From: Chloroflexota bacterium
Lineage (GTDB): Bacteria > Chloroflexota > Anaerolineae > UBA4142
Reading direction: 5' to 3'
DNA length: 64,000 nucleotides
Assembly (NCBI GenBank): GCA_023381515.1
Contig: JAMCQI010000049.1
Location: forward strand, 124,001 to 188,000
Of the stretch, positions 7,417 to 17,404 are shown piece by piece (within the stretch, counting starts at the first letter, position 1; the number at the start of each line of letters is the position of its first letter). The notes beneath the pieces were generated by a model. It searched no databases. It saw only the letters and a list, made by a program, of their open reading frames with translations, and was not told the origin of the DNA. Made by a program: the position numbers and the translations under genes.

Positions 7417-10400
7417 ATGTCCAGAAAACCTATGGCAAAGCCGTTCCGGGACAAGCTCGTAAAAGCGTTTCAAGATTGGTCCCTCCCTCGCCAGATTGTC
7501 GGTGAAGACGCCATGAGCACGGCCGCGGAAAGCGAAGGGTCCCGCCGCTGGCGGCCGCGTCTCGAGCAAGCCGACCGCGTTGGCACAAGCATCTGCCCCT
7601 ATTGCGCCGTCGGGTGCGCCCAACTCGTCTATGCGCGCGGGAATGACGTGCTCCACATCGAAGGCGACCCGCGCGGCCCGATCAATCAAGGCACCCTCTG
7701 CCCCAAAGGGGCCGCGACCATCGGCTGGATGATGAACCCCAACCGTCTGACCAAGGTCAGGTACCGGGCTCCCTATTCCGATCATTGGGAAGACCGCTCG
7801 CTCGATTGGGCCATGGACCGCATCGCCACTCTCGTCAAGCAGACGCGCGACGAGACTTTTGTGCGCCATCTCCCCGACGGCCAGACCGTGAACCACACCA
7901 TGGCCATCGCCGAATTGGGCGGCGCCACCCTCGATAACGAAGAGAACTATCTCATCAAAAAGCTCTTCGGAGGCGGCCTGGGGATGGTGTGGATCGAGAA
8001 CCAGGCCAGAGTCTGACACAGCTCCTCGGTGCCCAGTTTGGGCGCCAGTTTCGGGCGAGGGGCGGCGACTACCGCACAGTGGGATATCGCGAACGCGAAC
8101 TGCGTCATGATCATGGGGTCCAACATGGCGGAAGCGCACCCGATCGCCTTTCGCTTTGCGCTCCAGGCGAAAGAAAAAGGGGCGACGATCATCCACGCCG
8201 ACCCCCGTTTTACCCGCACCTCGGCGCTCGCAGATATCTATGCCCCCGTGCGCGCCGGATCCGATATTGCCTTCCTCGGCGGGATCATTCACTATCTCCT
8301 CGAAAACGATCTCTGGTTCAAAGAGTATGTCCTGAACTATACGGACATGGCCAACATCGTCGAAGATGATTTCCGGGACGCGAGCGAATTAGATGGGCTT
8401 TTCTCCGGGTGGGATCCCATGACGCGTTCGTATCACATCGACTCGTGGCAGTACAAGGGAGAAATGGCCCGCTCTGAGCTGGCCGAGCATTACGCCCAGA
8501 CGAGCATGGCGCGGAGCGAAACGTTTAAACCGGGCACGCCCGGCAACCCGCCGACCGATCCGACGCTCCAGAACCCGAAATGCGTTTACCAGATTCTGAA
8601 GCGGCATTATGCGGCATACACACCGGAAATGGTCGAGCGGGTGACCGGCTGTCCGAAAGAGACCTTTCTTCAGGTCGCCGAGACTCTGGCGCGCAATTCG
8701 GGACGGGATCGCACGACGGCGTGGTGCTACGCCGTCGGATGGACGCATCACACGACCGGTGTCCAGATGATCCGAGCGGCGGCGATCATCCAGACTCTTC
8801 TGGGAAATATCGGCCGGCCGGGGGGCGGCATTCTCGCGTTGCGCGGTCACTCGAGCATTCAGGGGAGTACGGATATCCCGACGCTCTACAACCTCCTTCC
8901 CGGTTACTTGCCTCAGCCGAAGACGAACGCGCCGCACTCGAGCTTGAAGCAGTACCTGGAAACCGAGACGGCTGAAACCGGATGGTGGGCGAACTTGCCG
9001 AAATACGCGGTGAGCCTCCTCCGCGCGTGGTACGGGGACCATGCCAGATCCGATAATGAGTGGGGCTATCAGTGGGTCCCAAAGATCACCGGCGATCATT
9101 CCCAATTGCCGATGACGCTTGCGATTCGGAACGGCACGATCCGGGGGCTGCTCCTCATCGGCCAGAATCCGGTGATCGGCGGGCACAATACCCACCTGCT
9201 CCGTATGGCGCTGCCCAACTTGGAGTGGATGGTGGTGCGAGACATCTTTGAAAACGAGGCGGCGTCCTATTGGTATAAATCGCCGGAAGTCGAGCGGGGC
9301 GAATTACGCCCGGAGGATATCAAGACCGAAATCTTTCTACTCCCCGCCGCGCTGCCCGGAGAGAAGGAAGGCACCTTTACGAATACGCACCGGCTGATCC
9401 AGTGGCATGACAAGGTGGTGGATCCCCCAAGAGATTCCCGCTCGGATACCTGGTTTGTATACCATCTCGGCCGGCGCCTGAAAATCCTTTACGCAGACAG
9501 CGTTGACTCCAAGGACGATCCGATCAAGAACCTGACGTGGGATTATGGCACCCAGGGCCCGCTGGACGAACCGGTGGTCGAAGCGATCACCAAAGAGATC
9601 AACGGCTATACGTGGCCCGACCGCAACCAAATCGCGGGCTTTGCCGACCTCAAGGACGACGGCTCGACGGCCTGCGGATGCTGGATCTACACGGGTGTTT
9701 ACCCGACGAACGATCACAACCAGGCGCGCTCGCGCAAGAATGACGGCCCGGACGGGCCGGGTACGCACCTGGGCTGGGGATTTGCGTGGCCGGCGAATCG
9801 CCGCATCCTCTACAACCGCGCTTCGGCCGATCCGGACGGCAAGCCCTGGTCCGAAGCCAAACGCTATGTCTGGTGGGATGAGACCGCGAGGCAATGGACC
9901 GGTTACGACGCGGTGGATTTTCAACTGGACAAACGGCCTGACTATCAGCCGGATTGGCCCGCGGAGCCCAAGGGCATGGAGGCGCTCAGCGGCAAGGCTC
10001 CCTTTATCATGCTCTCCACAGGCAAAGCGTGTCTCTTTGTGCCCGCGGGGCTGAGAGACGGACCGCTCCCGACGCATTACGAACCGGTCGAGTCGCCCAC
10101 CGCGAATCCTCTCTATGCTCAGCAAGACAATCCGGCGGCTAAAAAATGGAGCCTGCCGGGGAATACGTACCACGCCGTGGCTGACTCGAACTACCCTTAC
10201 GTGATCACAACCTATCGCCTCACGGAACATCATTCGGGCGCGATTCCCACGCGCATGGTCCCTTCCACCGCCGAACTGCAGCCTGAAGGTTTTGCCGAGA
10301 TCCCGCCAGAGTTGGCCGCGGAAAAGGGGATCGAGAACCTGGACTGGGTGGTGATCTCGACCGCGCGTGGAGCGATTGAGACGCGCGCCCTCGTCACCGA

Positions 10401-10599
10401 CCGTCTGCGACCCTTTGAAATCGCCGGACGCCGCGTCTATCAGATCGGCATGCCCTGGCATTTTGGGTGGCAGGGATATGCGACGGGCGATATTGCCAAC
10501 ACGCTTTCGGCCATCGTCGGCGACCCGAACACGACGATCCATGAAGGCAAGGCGTTCACATGCAACCTGCGCAAAGGGCGTTTGCGGGCTGGATCATGA
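7417..10599 (+). CDS. fdhA: selenocysteine formate dehydrogenase, catalytic subunit
   Basis: Molybdenum/tungsten bis-MGD formate dehydrogenase of the FdnG/FdoG class, 1060 residues when the in-frame TGA at 8014-8016 is read as selenocysteine (residue 200). The context ENQARV-U-H is the signature of the Sec active site in this family. The frame stays open for 861 further codons and an SECIS-like hairpin follows 11 nt later. The N-terminal 4Fe-4S ligands are Cys60, 63, 67 and 95. The C-terminal molybdopterin dinucleotide-binding domain ends at the stop. No twin-arginine signal is visible (the start is MSRKPMAKPF), unlike the periplasmic E. coli enzymes, so it may face the cytoplasm. ATG at 7417 or 7432; no strong Shine-Dalgarno sequence. 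The stop overlaps fdhB. Confidence 0.93.
8028..8046 (+). promoter_or_regulatory. bacterial SECIS element in fdhA
   Basis: GGTGCCC (8028-8034) and GGGCGCC (8040-8046) form a 7-bp stem, with one G-U pair, capped by the 5-nt loop AGTTT. It begins 11 nt after the UGA at 8014-8016. This is the position, size and loop GU expected of the bacterial SECIS bound by SelB. It implies selA, selB, selC and selD elsewhere in the genome. Confidence 0.85.
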
Positions 10600-11498
10600 T
10601 TCATCCTCGCGTTCTTGACCACACGGACAGCATTCTCCCAGGAATGATTCCCGACGAATCCGAATTATCGGCGGGAGTGAGAATCGTGCCCGGCCGCCGC
10701 TATGGCTTTTTTACGGACACTTCGCTCTGCATCGGCTGCAAGGCCTGCGAGGTAGCCTGCAAGGAATGGAATCTGCTTCCGGCCGACCACATCGGTCTAA
10801 CCGGCATGAGCTACGACAACACGGGCAGTCTGTCGGCCACCACGTGGCGGCATGTCACGTTTGTCGAAAAGATACGTGGGGCGGACGGCCGGCGCGTCAG
10901 TATCCTCAAGCCCTTTCAGAGCCATTGGCTGATGATGAGCGACGTGTGCAAACACTGCAAGAATGCCGGCTGTGTCGACGCCTGCCCTACCGGCGCGCTC
11001 TTTCGCACCGAGTACGATACCGTCGTCGTCCAACAGGACATTTGTAACGGCTGCGGCTATTGTGTTCCCTCCTGCCCCTTTGGCGTGATCGACCTCAATC
11101 TCTACGACGGCAAGGCGCACAAGTGCACGCTCTGCTACGACCGCTTGAAAGGCGGTTTGGAGCCGGCGTGTGCAAAATCCTGCCCGACGGATTCGATCCA
11201 ATTTGGCCAAGTAGAAGAACTGCAGATTCGGGCGCAAAAACGCGTGGCTGCTCTCCACAAGCTGGGCGTGCGGAATGCTTACCTCTATGGAGTGCCGGGT
11301 TCTCCGGGCGCGACCTGCGACATCGATTCGCTGAACGCCTTCTTTCTCCTCCTCGACCGGCCGGAGGTCTATAACTTGCCCACGGCGCCGGTGCTCCCAG
11401 CCGCGCGCGTCCCGGAAGGACTGGCTCTAGGCATGTTGACGATGGCAGGACTCGGGTTGGCAGCGGCCATGTGCTTTCTGCAAGGCAGGAGAAAGTAA
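10596..11498 (+). CDS. fdhB: formate dehydrogenase iron-sulfur subunit
   Basis: A 300-aa electron-transfer subunit of the FdnH/HybA type, carrying electrons from FdhA to a membrane subunit. Four 4Fe-4S binding groups are visible in order: CIGCKACEVAC near residue 45, CKHCKNAGCVDACP, CNGCGYCVPSCP, and CTLCYDRLKGGLEPACAKSCP. A C-terminal hydrophobic helix (about residues 275-293) followed by GRRK would anchor it, with the bulk on the opposite face. The ATG at 10596 overlaps the fdhA TGA as ATGA, giving translational coupling. The next gene is convergent only 15 bp away. The likely membrane partner is the NrfD-like gene at 14319. Confidence 0.92.
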   Translation: MIHPRVLDHTDSILPGMIPDESELSAGVRIVPGRRYGFFTDTSLCIGCKACEVACKEWNLLPADHIGLTGMSYDNTGSLSATTWRHVTFVEKIRGADGRRVSILKPFQSHWLMMSDVCKHCKNAGCVDACPTGALFRTEYDTVVVQQDICNGCGYCVPSCPFGVIDLNLYDGKAHKCTLCYDRLKGGLEPACAKSCPTDSIQFGQVEELQIRAQKRVAALHKLGVRNAYLYGVPGSPGATCDIDSLNAFFLLLDRPEVYNLPTAPVLPAARVPEGLALGMLTMAGLGLAAAMCFLQGRRK

Positions 11499-11513
11499 AT
11501 CCCTCGTTCGGAG

Positions 11514-13268
11514 CTAACCCTCCCCCATCCGCGCCACCCGGCCGCGAACCAGCGTGAGCGGGACGATAGCGCAGAGCAAGCTGGCCGCACCCCCGGCCGC
11601 CAGGCCGACAGCTTGACCCACAATTTCCGGGCCCCCTAGGAGTGCAAACGCAATGGGAGGACCAAAAAAGAGGACGAGAACAGTGCCGAGGTAACCGAAA
11701 CTCGCCAGGGCGGCAGCGCAACCGGCAGCGCCCCGCGTCATTCTGCGTGGGTCTTGCCACTGCAGATTCGCGCCGACCACGCCAAAAGCGAGATTGACGC
11801 CTGCCGCGCCCGCAATCGCGAGCGCAATCACCGGCATCCCAAACAGTAATGCGGCCGGTCCGGTTCCCTGCCACACGGAAAAGAGGAGCAGGAACCCCCA
11901 TCCGAGCGCGAGGGTGGGAAGGAAGGCAATGAGGAACTTGGCTCCCAGAAGCTCATTTTCGCTCACCGGCGCTGACTTGATCAGCCAATAGTGCTTGCCC
12001 TCTTGCGAAAAGCTCATCAATGCCAGCCGCGACAAGAGCGACCAGCCGACAAAGAGCGCAATGGCGACATTGCCATAGACCCATGCACTTTTGATTGTCT
12101 GTACGAACCACGCAGGTGCTTCACCTCGTCCCGTGGACAGGTCGCCGCCTCCCCGCAAAAAGACCATCCCGTAAACCAAACCCAGAATCATCGGCGTGAG
12201 CAGCTGAGACATATTGCGCAGGTCGCGGCGAATCACGCGCGCATCTTTCGCAATCAATCCGCGCACAGGCGCGGGCAGCAAGCGACCCAACAGCGCGTCT
12301 CCAGGCGCGCTGGCCGCCGTCGCGGCGCGGACCGGCCGGGTCGTTTTCCGACGACGAGTTCCTACCTGCATGCGCGTCCAACCCGTGAAGTAGAGGCGCT
12401 CGGCAGTACTCAGGGTCACTCCAAAGATGGCGCTCGCGAGACCGACCGTGACGAGCAGAAAGAAGACTCCGGAGACCCAGCGGCCCTGGCCAATATCGAC
12501 CAGTCCGCGTCCTGCCCACGCGAGAGGCGACCAGGGCACATCCAGACGTGAGAGCAGACCAAGCGCCTGCGACACCTGCGCCTGAGAGGGCCGTGACGAC
12601 CGGGCCAGGTACTGGGATTGGGAGCAAACAAGTGAAAGGAGGCTGCCGAAGAGCGCCAGGACCTCCGCAACCCGGCGCGCCGGAAAGATGCGCACAATGC
12701 CCATGACGAGCAAGCTCGCCAGCCCCGCGGCGCCAAGCACCAAGGCGACCAGAACGACGACGACGAGCGGATAGTAGAGGACATTGTACCCACCGGTCAC
12801 ACCCAACCCGAAGAGTACGGGCAATCCGAACAGGAGGACGAGACCGAGGTTGGGCAGCACCGCCTGGAGCATCTTGGTCACGAACACTGCGCGGACCGGC
12901 ACCGGCGAGCTGAGCAGAAAATCCATGTCCCCGGCCAGATACAGCGCCTGGAGCAGAACGCCGGAACTAAAGATCAGTACTCCGCCGAACGCAATCGTAG
13001 CGATCAGGACCGGGACGGTGGAGAGAAAGAGGGTGGGATCGACGAGGCCGGCCAGTTCGGGGGAACGCAGCGCGGAGAGGATGGCCCAACTGACCGCAAA
13101 GACGCCGACCGCGGCTCCGAGCACGATCAGGGCGATGACCACATAGCCGATCTTGCGCAGCCATTTCGCTCGCCGAAAGTTGCTTAAGGTGATGGACCAG
13201 CTGAGACGCAGCAACTTCCAGACATAGCGCCACAGGGGGTATTCGGCACGCACGCGGGCCAGACTCAC
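11514..13268 (-). CDS. ABC-2 type exporter permease
   Basis: A 584-aa polytopic membrane protein with about a dozen hydrophobic segments. The N-terminal half resembles a six-helix ABC-2 permease; a basic cytoplasmic stretch (RRRKTTRPVR) near residue 300 precedes another hydrophobic half, so it looks like a fused or doubled permease. Its GTG start at 13268 overlaps the stop of the upstream ATPase gene by 4 bp, so the two form one transporter. The substrate is unknown; candidates are drugs, lipids or peptides. The operon sits between fdhB and the NrfD gene on the opposite strand. Confidence 0.82.
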   Translation of the reverse strand: MSLARVRAEYPLWRYVWKLLRLSWSITLSNFRRAKWLRKIGYVVIALIVLGAAVGVFAVSWAILSALRSPELAGLVDPTLFLSTVPVLIATIAFGGVLIFSSGVLLQALYLAGDMDFLLSSPVPVRAVFVTKMLQAVLPNLGLVLLFGLPVLFGLGVTGGYNVLYYPLVVVVLVALVLGAAGLASLLVMGIVRIFPARRVAEVLALFGSLLSLVCSQSQYLARSSRPSQAQVSQALGLLSRLDVPWSPLAWAGRGLVDIGQGRWVSGVFFLLVTVGLASAIFGVTLSTAERLYFTGWTRMQVGTRRRKTTRPVRAATAASAPGDALLGRLLPAPVRGLIAKDARVIRRDLRNMSQLLTPMILGLVYGMVFLRGGGDLSTGRGEAPAWFVQTIKSAWVYGNVAIALFVGWSLLSRLALMSFSQEGKHYWLIKSAPVSENELLGAKFLIAFLPTLALGWGFLLLFSVWQGTGPAALLFGMPVIALAIAGAAGVNLAFGVVGANLQWQDPRRMTRGAAGCAAALASFGYLGTVLVLFFGPPIAFALLGGPEIVGQAVGLAAGGAASLLCAIVPLTLVRGRVARMGEG

Positions 13269-14035
13269 CGCAGCACCTCGGCGATGGCCGCGTCCTCCGC
13301 CCCGCCCGTCAATCCCAGAAAGACATCTTCCAGGTTCGTCGCGCCCCCGCTGGACGCGCGCAGCTCACTCATCGTGCCCACGGCGACCAGTTCACCCTTG
13401 TCGATTATGCCGATCCGGTCGCACATGCGCTCGGCGATTTCTAGAATGTGAGTGGATAGGAATACGGCCGCCCCGCGATCGGCCATTTGACGCAGCATGT
13501 CTTTGATAAGGCGGGCGGACTTGGGGTCGAGCCCGACGGTTGGCTCGTCGAGGACCAATACATGCGGGTCGTGCATGAGAGCAGCGGCGAGCGCGGTTTT
13601 CTGCCGCATGCCGTGGCTGTATGAGTCAATCAGATCGTCCCCCGCTTCGCCGAGGTCGAACAGGCGCAAGAGTTCGTCGATGCGCCGCTCGACCTGCCCG
13701 TGCTCCATATCGTAGAGATCGCCCACAAAGCGGAGCAATTCGCGTGCGGAAAGCTTGGGATAGAGGTTCGGCTCGTCGGGTACATAGCCGCTCGCCGCCT
13801 TGGCTTGCATGGGTTGGGTCACGACGTCGCATCCCGCGACCCGAACGACGCCCGACGTGGGGCGCAGCAGGCCAACAATCATCTTGATCGTCGTCGTTTT
13901 GCCCGCGCCATTGGGCCCGAGAAAACCGAAAATCTCGCCGCCGCGCACTGATAAAGTCACATTGTTGACGGCGGTCTTGTCGCCATAGCGCTTGACCAGA
14001 TGGTCCGTTTCAATCAGGACATTGGCAGCTGCCAC
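13265..14035 (-). CDS. ABC exporter ATP-binding protein
   Basis: A 256-aa ATPase of the DrrA/CcmA type that pairs with the permease at 11514. It has Walker A GPNGAGKTT, the signature SHGMRQK (variant of LSGGQ), Walker B VLVLDEPTVGLD and the switch His in FLSTHILE. The GTG at 14035 was chosen because GGAGAGG lies 5 nt upstream; a longer GTG start at 14107 overlaps the transcription start region. It is the first gene of a two-gene operon. Confidence 0.88.
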   Translation of the reverse strand: MAAANVLIETDHLVKRYGDKTAVNNVTLSVRGGEIFGFLGPNGAGKTTTIKMIVGLLRPTSGVVRVAGCDVVTQPMQAKAASGYVPDEPNLYPKLSARELLRFVGDLYDMEHGQVERRIDELLRLFDLGEAGDDLIDSYSHGMRQKTALAAALMHDPHVLVLDEPTVGLDPKSARLIKDMLRQMADRGAAVFLSTHILEIAERMCDRIGIIDKGELVAVGTMSELRASSGGATNLEDVFLGLTGGAEDAAIAEVLR

Positions 14036-14111
14036 AATCACCTCTCCGCATGTTCGGGCGGCCCTGCCGTCGTAAGCATGATCCCCGGTCAGAGACCAAT
14101 CCCTCACTCAT

Positions 14112-14141
14112 AGTATACCAGATGGAGAGACAGTCTGACAA
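14112..14141 (-). promoter_or_regulatory. promoter of the ABC-2 exporter operon
   Basis: On the minus strand TTGTCA (14141-14136) and TATACT (14117-14112) are 18 bp apart. Transcription from about 14105 gives a leader near 70 nt ahead of the GTG at 14035. Confidence 0.45.
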
Positions 14142-14318
14142 ATGCGACCGCGGCCCTCACCGCGCCTGATGAATAGGGACAGTGCAAGCACAAAGGTAGG
14201 GTTAGACCCCATAGACCCCGCGCGCGATGATGGTATACTGTTTTTGCCTTACTTGTCACCTTACGCAGACCCGAGTCCTCTTCCCCTCTTGGAAGAGCGA
14301 CATGATGGAGGATGAAAA

Positions 14319-15380
14319 ATGCCCGCCGTGCGCGCGTCTCCAGGGCCGTCCCGTCCAACAAAGCTGCTGCAATCCACAGACCCGTTCAGCTCACGGTACA
14401 GAGGAGAGACCTATTATGGTCTTCCGCCCATCAAGTCCAGCTACTATGGTTGGCTGATCGTCGCGTACTTTTTCATTGGGGGCCTGGCAAGTCCGCTCCC
14501 ATTCATTGCCAACATCGTCGATCTCTTTGGTCGCAAGCAAGACCGTGGAGTGGTGCGGGCGGGCCGATACATCGCGCTATTGGGCGCGCTGATCAGTCCT
14601 GTTCTCCTCATCGGCGATCTGCACACGCCGCGGCGCTGGTACAATATGCTGCGCATCTACCGGCGCACCTCGGCGATGTCCATCGGCGCATGGGCGCTCG
14701 CCACTTTTGGCACCTTTACCGGGGTCGTCGCGTTTGGCCAGGCTCTGGACGATCTCTTTGGTTGGACCTTTGGACGCTGGGTGGCGCGCCTCTTTACATG
14801 GCCGGCCGCTCTGGCGGGCGGGGTCGTCTCGCTTTATACCGGCACACTGCTCGCGGCCACAAATATTCCCCTCTGGACGGGCGGTTTCCCGTATCTCTCG
14901 TCCCTCTTCACCAACTCGGCAGTTTCGACGGCGACGGCCGCGCTGACACTCGCGGCGGAAGCATCTCAAGCCTCGCCGAGCACGCGCCGGCGTCTCACTT
15001 GGCTCGCGCTCTTCGCCAGTGCCACTGAGCTCTTCTTTGCTTCCCTCGTCACCCGCCAGTGGCGGCGTTTCAAGGTGGACGCGCCGCTGCAAGATGCCTC
15101 TATCCGGCGCGGGTGGCGCTATGGCGTCCTTGGCCTCGGAATTGTTGGCCCTCTCGTCGTGCATGTGCTCGAAGTTGTCAGGGGTCGCACTCTCCCTCAC
15201 GTTTCAGCGCTCGCCCCCGTTGGCGCCCTCGTCGGGGGCTTTCTCATGCGTTACGTCTTTATCTTCGCCGGGAATGCTTCCGGCCGTATCCCCGAAGACT
15301 ATTTCCTCTCGACGCAGCCTTCCAGCGGTTCTGGCGAGATTGTCCTGCGGGCCACCGTGCCCGCAGGCGCAAGGAGCTGA
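14319..15380 (+). CDS. NrfD/PsrC-type membrane subunit
   Basis: A 353-aa protein with 8 to 9 predicted transmembrane helices and NrfD/PsrC (polysulfide reductase) family features: YYGLPPIKSSYYGWLIVAY at the N-terminus, then GDLHTPRRWYNMLRI between helices and SAMSIGAWAL. Such subunits pass electrons between a periplasmic or cytoplasmic iron-sulfur subunit and menaquinone. No haem-binding pattern is expected or seen. A strong GGAGG lies 7 nt upstream of the ATG. It most likely completes the formate dehydrogenase complex with FdhA and FdhB, although an opposing ABC operon of 2.5 kb separates them. Confidence 0.88.
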   Translation: MPAVRASPGPSRPTKLLQSTDPFSSRYRGETYYGLPPIKSSYYGWLIVAYFFIGGLASPLPFIANIVDLFGRKQDRGVVRAGRYIALLGALISPVLLIGDLHTPRRWYNMLRIYRRTSAMSIGAWALATFGTFTGVVAFGQALDDLFGWTFGRWVARLFTWPAALAGGVVSLYTGTLLAATNIPLWTGGFPYLSSLFTNSAVSTATAALTLAAEASQASPSTRRRLTWLALFASATELFFASLVTRQWRRFKVDAPLQDASIRRGWRYGVLGLGIVGPLVVHVLEVVRGRTLPHVSALAPVGALVGGFLMRYVFIFAGNASGRIPEDYFLSTQPSSGSGEIVLRATVPAGARS

Positions 15381-15382
15381 GA

Positions 15383-15760
15383 TTGATCGACACAGCTGAT
15401 GTAAACGTCACTTCAACAGTTGGTCCGCCATCTCCGGCATACCAATGCCGGCAGGCGCTCGAATTGATCGAGGAGATGTTCGGCTTGCCGCCCCTTCAAG
15501 CCATCGCCAAGGCGGACATGCTCGAGCAATTGGTCGCAAACATGCGCGATACCTTCATCGCACGCCTGCGCGATGATCCCGCGTCCCCCGAAGCGGCTCG
15601 CCGGCGCGCCGCTCTGGAGCAAATCAACCCGGCGCTCAGCCTGATCCTCGGCGTTGAATTCCCCGGCGCCGGCCTGGATCTCAAGCCGCTGGAGCAGGTA
15701 CGAGACATATTGAGGGGCCTGCTCGCGCAAGGGCTAGTCGCTCAGGAGGAGAACAGCTAG
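15383..15760 (+). CDS. hypothetical protein downstream of the NrfD gene
   Basis: A 125-aa, mostly alpha-helical acidic protein without recognised domain. It has a hydrophobic LELIEEMFGLPPLQAIAKAD helix, a basic RRRAAL turn and a C-terminal amphipathic helix. The TTG at 15383 has AAGGAG 6 nt upstream and lies 2 nt after the NrfD stop, so translation is probably coupled. Its position suggests an accessory or assembly role for the formate dehydrogenase membrane module. Function unknown. Confidence 0.65.
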   Translation: MIDTADVNVTSTVGPPSPAYQCRQALELIEEMFGLPPLQAIAKADMLEQLVANMRDTFIARLRDDPASPEAARRRAALEQINPALSLILGVEFPGAGLDLKPLEQVRDILRGLLAQGLVAQEENS

Positions 15761-16044
15761 AATCGCATTCGAGGCGAAAGGCTCCGGCAGAATTGGACAA
15801 ATCCGTGCGCTTGAGGTCCGCGTCACAGCGGGTTGTGGAGGGGCATTGCGTAAATGCATCAGCCATGCTAAAATTCTTGCAATTGTGAGGAGCTCGCGCC
15901 TGCGGCGGTCTTGTCGGAACCAAAGGTAAGAGGAGGTAGATCAAGCGCGTAAACCGATTGACGATCGCACGAACCGGACACTGACACGGTTGCTTCTGGC
16001 GTCCTGACCGATTGTCTCCATCAAACTCAACAAGGAGGAACTGA

Positions 16045-16623
16045 ATGGAACACAAATTGCCCCCACTGCCGTATGACCGAAATGCTCTCGCACCCTATAT
16101 TTCTGTCGAGACGCTCGACTATCATTACGGCAAACACCATCAGGCGTATGTGAACAATCTCAACAAGCTCATCGTCGGCACCGAGTTCGAAAACATGCCC
16201 TTGGACGAAATCGTCAAGAAAGCCACCGGAGGCATCTTTAACAATGCCGCGCAGGATTGGAACCACACCTTTTACTGGAATTGCTTAAAGCCCAATGGCG
16301 GCGGCGAGCCGAGCGGCGCTTTGGCCGATGCGATCAAGAAGACCTTCGGTTCCTTTGCCCAGTTCAAAGAGAAATATTCGGCGGCCGCGAACACACTCTT
16401 TGGCTCGGGCTGGGCGTGGCTGATCAAGAACACCGATGGGACCCTGGCCATCGAGCAAGCGAGCAACGCGGGCAATCCCCTCAAGGAAGGGAAAAAGCCT
16501 CTTCTCACCTGCGATGTTTGGGAGCACGCCTACTATATCGACTATAAGAACGTCCGGGCGAATTACGTGGAAGCTTTTTGGAAGATCCTGAACTGGACGT
16601 TCGCCGAAGCGAACTTTAAATAG
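16045..16623 (+). CDS. sodB: superoxide dismutase, iron type
   Basis: Dismutates superoxide in the cytoplasm. The 192-aa protein has the Fe/Mn-SOD fold with metal ligands His27, His74, Asp157 and His161 (the last two in DVWEHAYY). The motif [11 protein letters not shown] with Gln70 is typical of iron enzymes rather than manganese ones. No signal peptide. AAGGAGG lies just upstream of the ATG. It is a monocistronic gene between the formate dehydrogenase tail and a VOC gene, and its 3' side carries a strong hairpin. Confidence 0.95.
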   Translation: MEHKLPPLPYDRNALAPYISVETLDYHYGKHHQAYVNNLNKLIVGTEFENMPLDEIVKKATGGIFNNAAQDWNHTFYWNCLKPNGGGEPSGALADAIKKTFGSFAQFKEKYSAAANTLFGSGWAWLIKNTDGTLAIEQASNAGNPLKEGKKPLLTCDVWEHAYYIDYKNVRANYVEAFWKILNWTFAEANFK

Positions 16624-16677
16624 CGGCACAGAAAGCAGGTTTCTGCCAGGAACCTGGCTTCTCACGTTTCCGAAAAA

Positions 16678-16712
16678 GCGAGCCCCCCGCCGAACATCGG
16701 CGAGGGGCTCGC
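16678..16712. terminator. 16-bp hairpin downstream of sodB
   Basis: Arms 16678-16693 and 16697-16712 pair with one mismatch around the loop ACA. On the plus strand no T-run follows; on the minus strand TTTTT follows directly. An imperfect AGGTTTCTGCCAGGAACCT palindrome just before it (about 16639-16657) belongs to the same repeat type as 775-825. Confidence 0.5.
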
Positions 16713-16817
16713 GCCTGCTATTGCCCTGGGCTACCTGGATGGTTTTTTGACTTTTCACGTTCTGCACGTTATCATCCTGACCGTTCGAGCGGCATCAATA
16801 CCACGGAGGGCATAGGC

Positions 16818-17207
16818 ATGATCGCCAGTCTCAGTTTCGTCACGATCGTCGTTAACGACCAGGACACTGCACTGGATTTTTACACGAACAAGCTAGGTTT
16901 CGAAAAGCGCATCGACCTCAACTTCAAAGGGCTCCCACGTTTTCTGGCGGTAGCACCCAAGGGTCAGAACGAGCCGCAGATCGTGCTTGTGAAGGCAGGG
17001 GCGAGCAATGTCCAGCCCCACGGCGGTCATACCGGGATGGTGTTTCGCACCGACGATTGCCGGACGGATTTCGCCTCGCTCAAAGAGCGCGGCGTCAACT
17101 TTATCAAAGAGCCAACGGAACAGCCCTTTGGCATCGAGACGCTTTTCGCCGACCCCGATGGCAACATCTTTTCTCTTACCCAACCGCGCACACGGCCATC
17201 CGGCTAA
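16818..17207 (+). CDS. VOC superfamily (glyoxalase-like) protein
   Basis: A 129-aa vicinal-oxygen-chelate protein with two beta-alpha-beta-beta-beta modules: FVTIVVNDQDTALDFYTNKLGF at the start and the C-terminal FADPDGNIFSLTQ motif that carries a metal-ligand Glu in many members (here the position is less clear). Members include glyoxalase I, ring-cleavage dioxygenases and fosfomycin- or bleomycin-resistance proteins. The sequence does not allow a choice. It stands alone downstream of sodB. Confidence 0.85.
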   Translation: MIASLSFVTIVVNDQDTALDFYTNKLGFEKRIDLNFKGLPRFLAVAPKGQNEPQIVLVKAGASNVQPHGGHTGMVFRTDDCRTDFASLKERGVNFIKEPTEQPFGIETLFADPDGNIFSLTQPRTRPSG

Positions 17208-17404
17208 CCCACACCGAAAAGGGGTGCGCCGAGAAACTCCGATCCTCGCCAATGCGGGGAACCCGTACCCTGCGCCAATCTACACAAAGAAGGCATTCAG
17301 GTGCACACCGCGAGAGGATGGCTCCCTAGAATCGAGGCGCACCTTCGCGGGCATTCGACGCGAATCAGACGGAAAGCATAAAGCAGAAGGCGGAAAAGCA
17401 GTAG

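Noticed and set aside
8014..8016. TGA in fdhA as a nonsense mutation or frameshift
   Set aside because: The frame is unchanged on both sides, the protein context is the known selenocysteine site and a SECIS hairpin follows.
9337..10542. Antisense frame of 401 codons in fdhA
   Set aside because: Shadow of the formate dehydrogenase coding sequence; no motif or ribosome-binding site.
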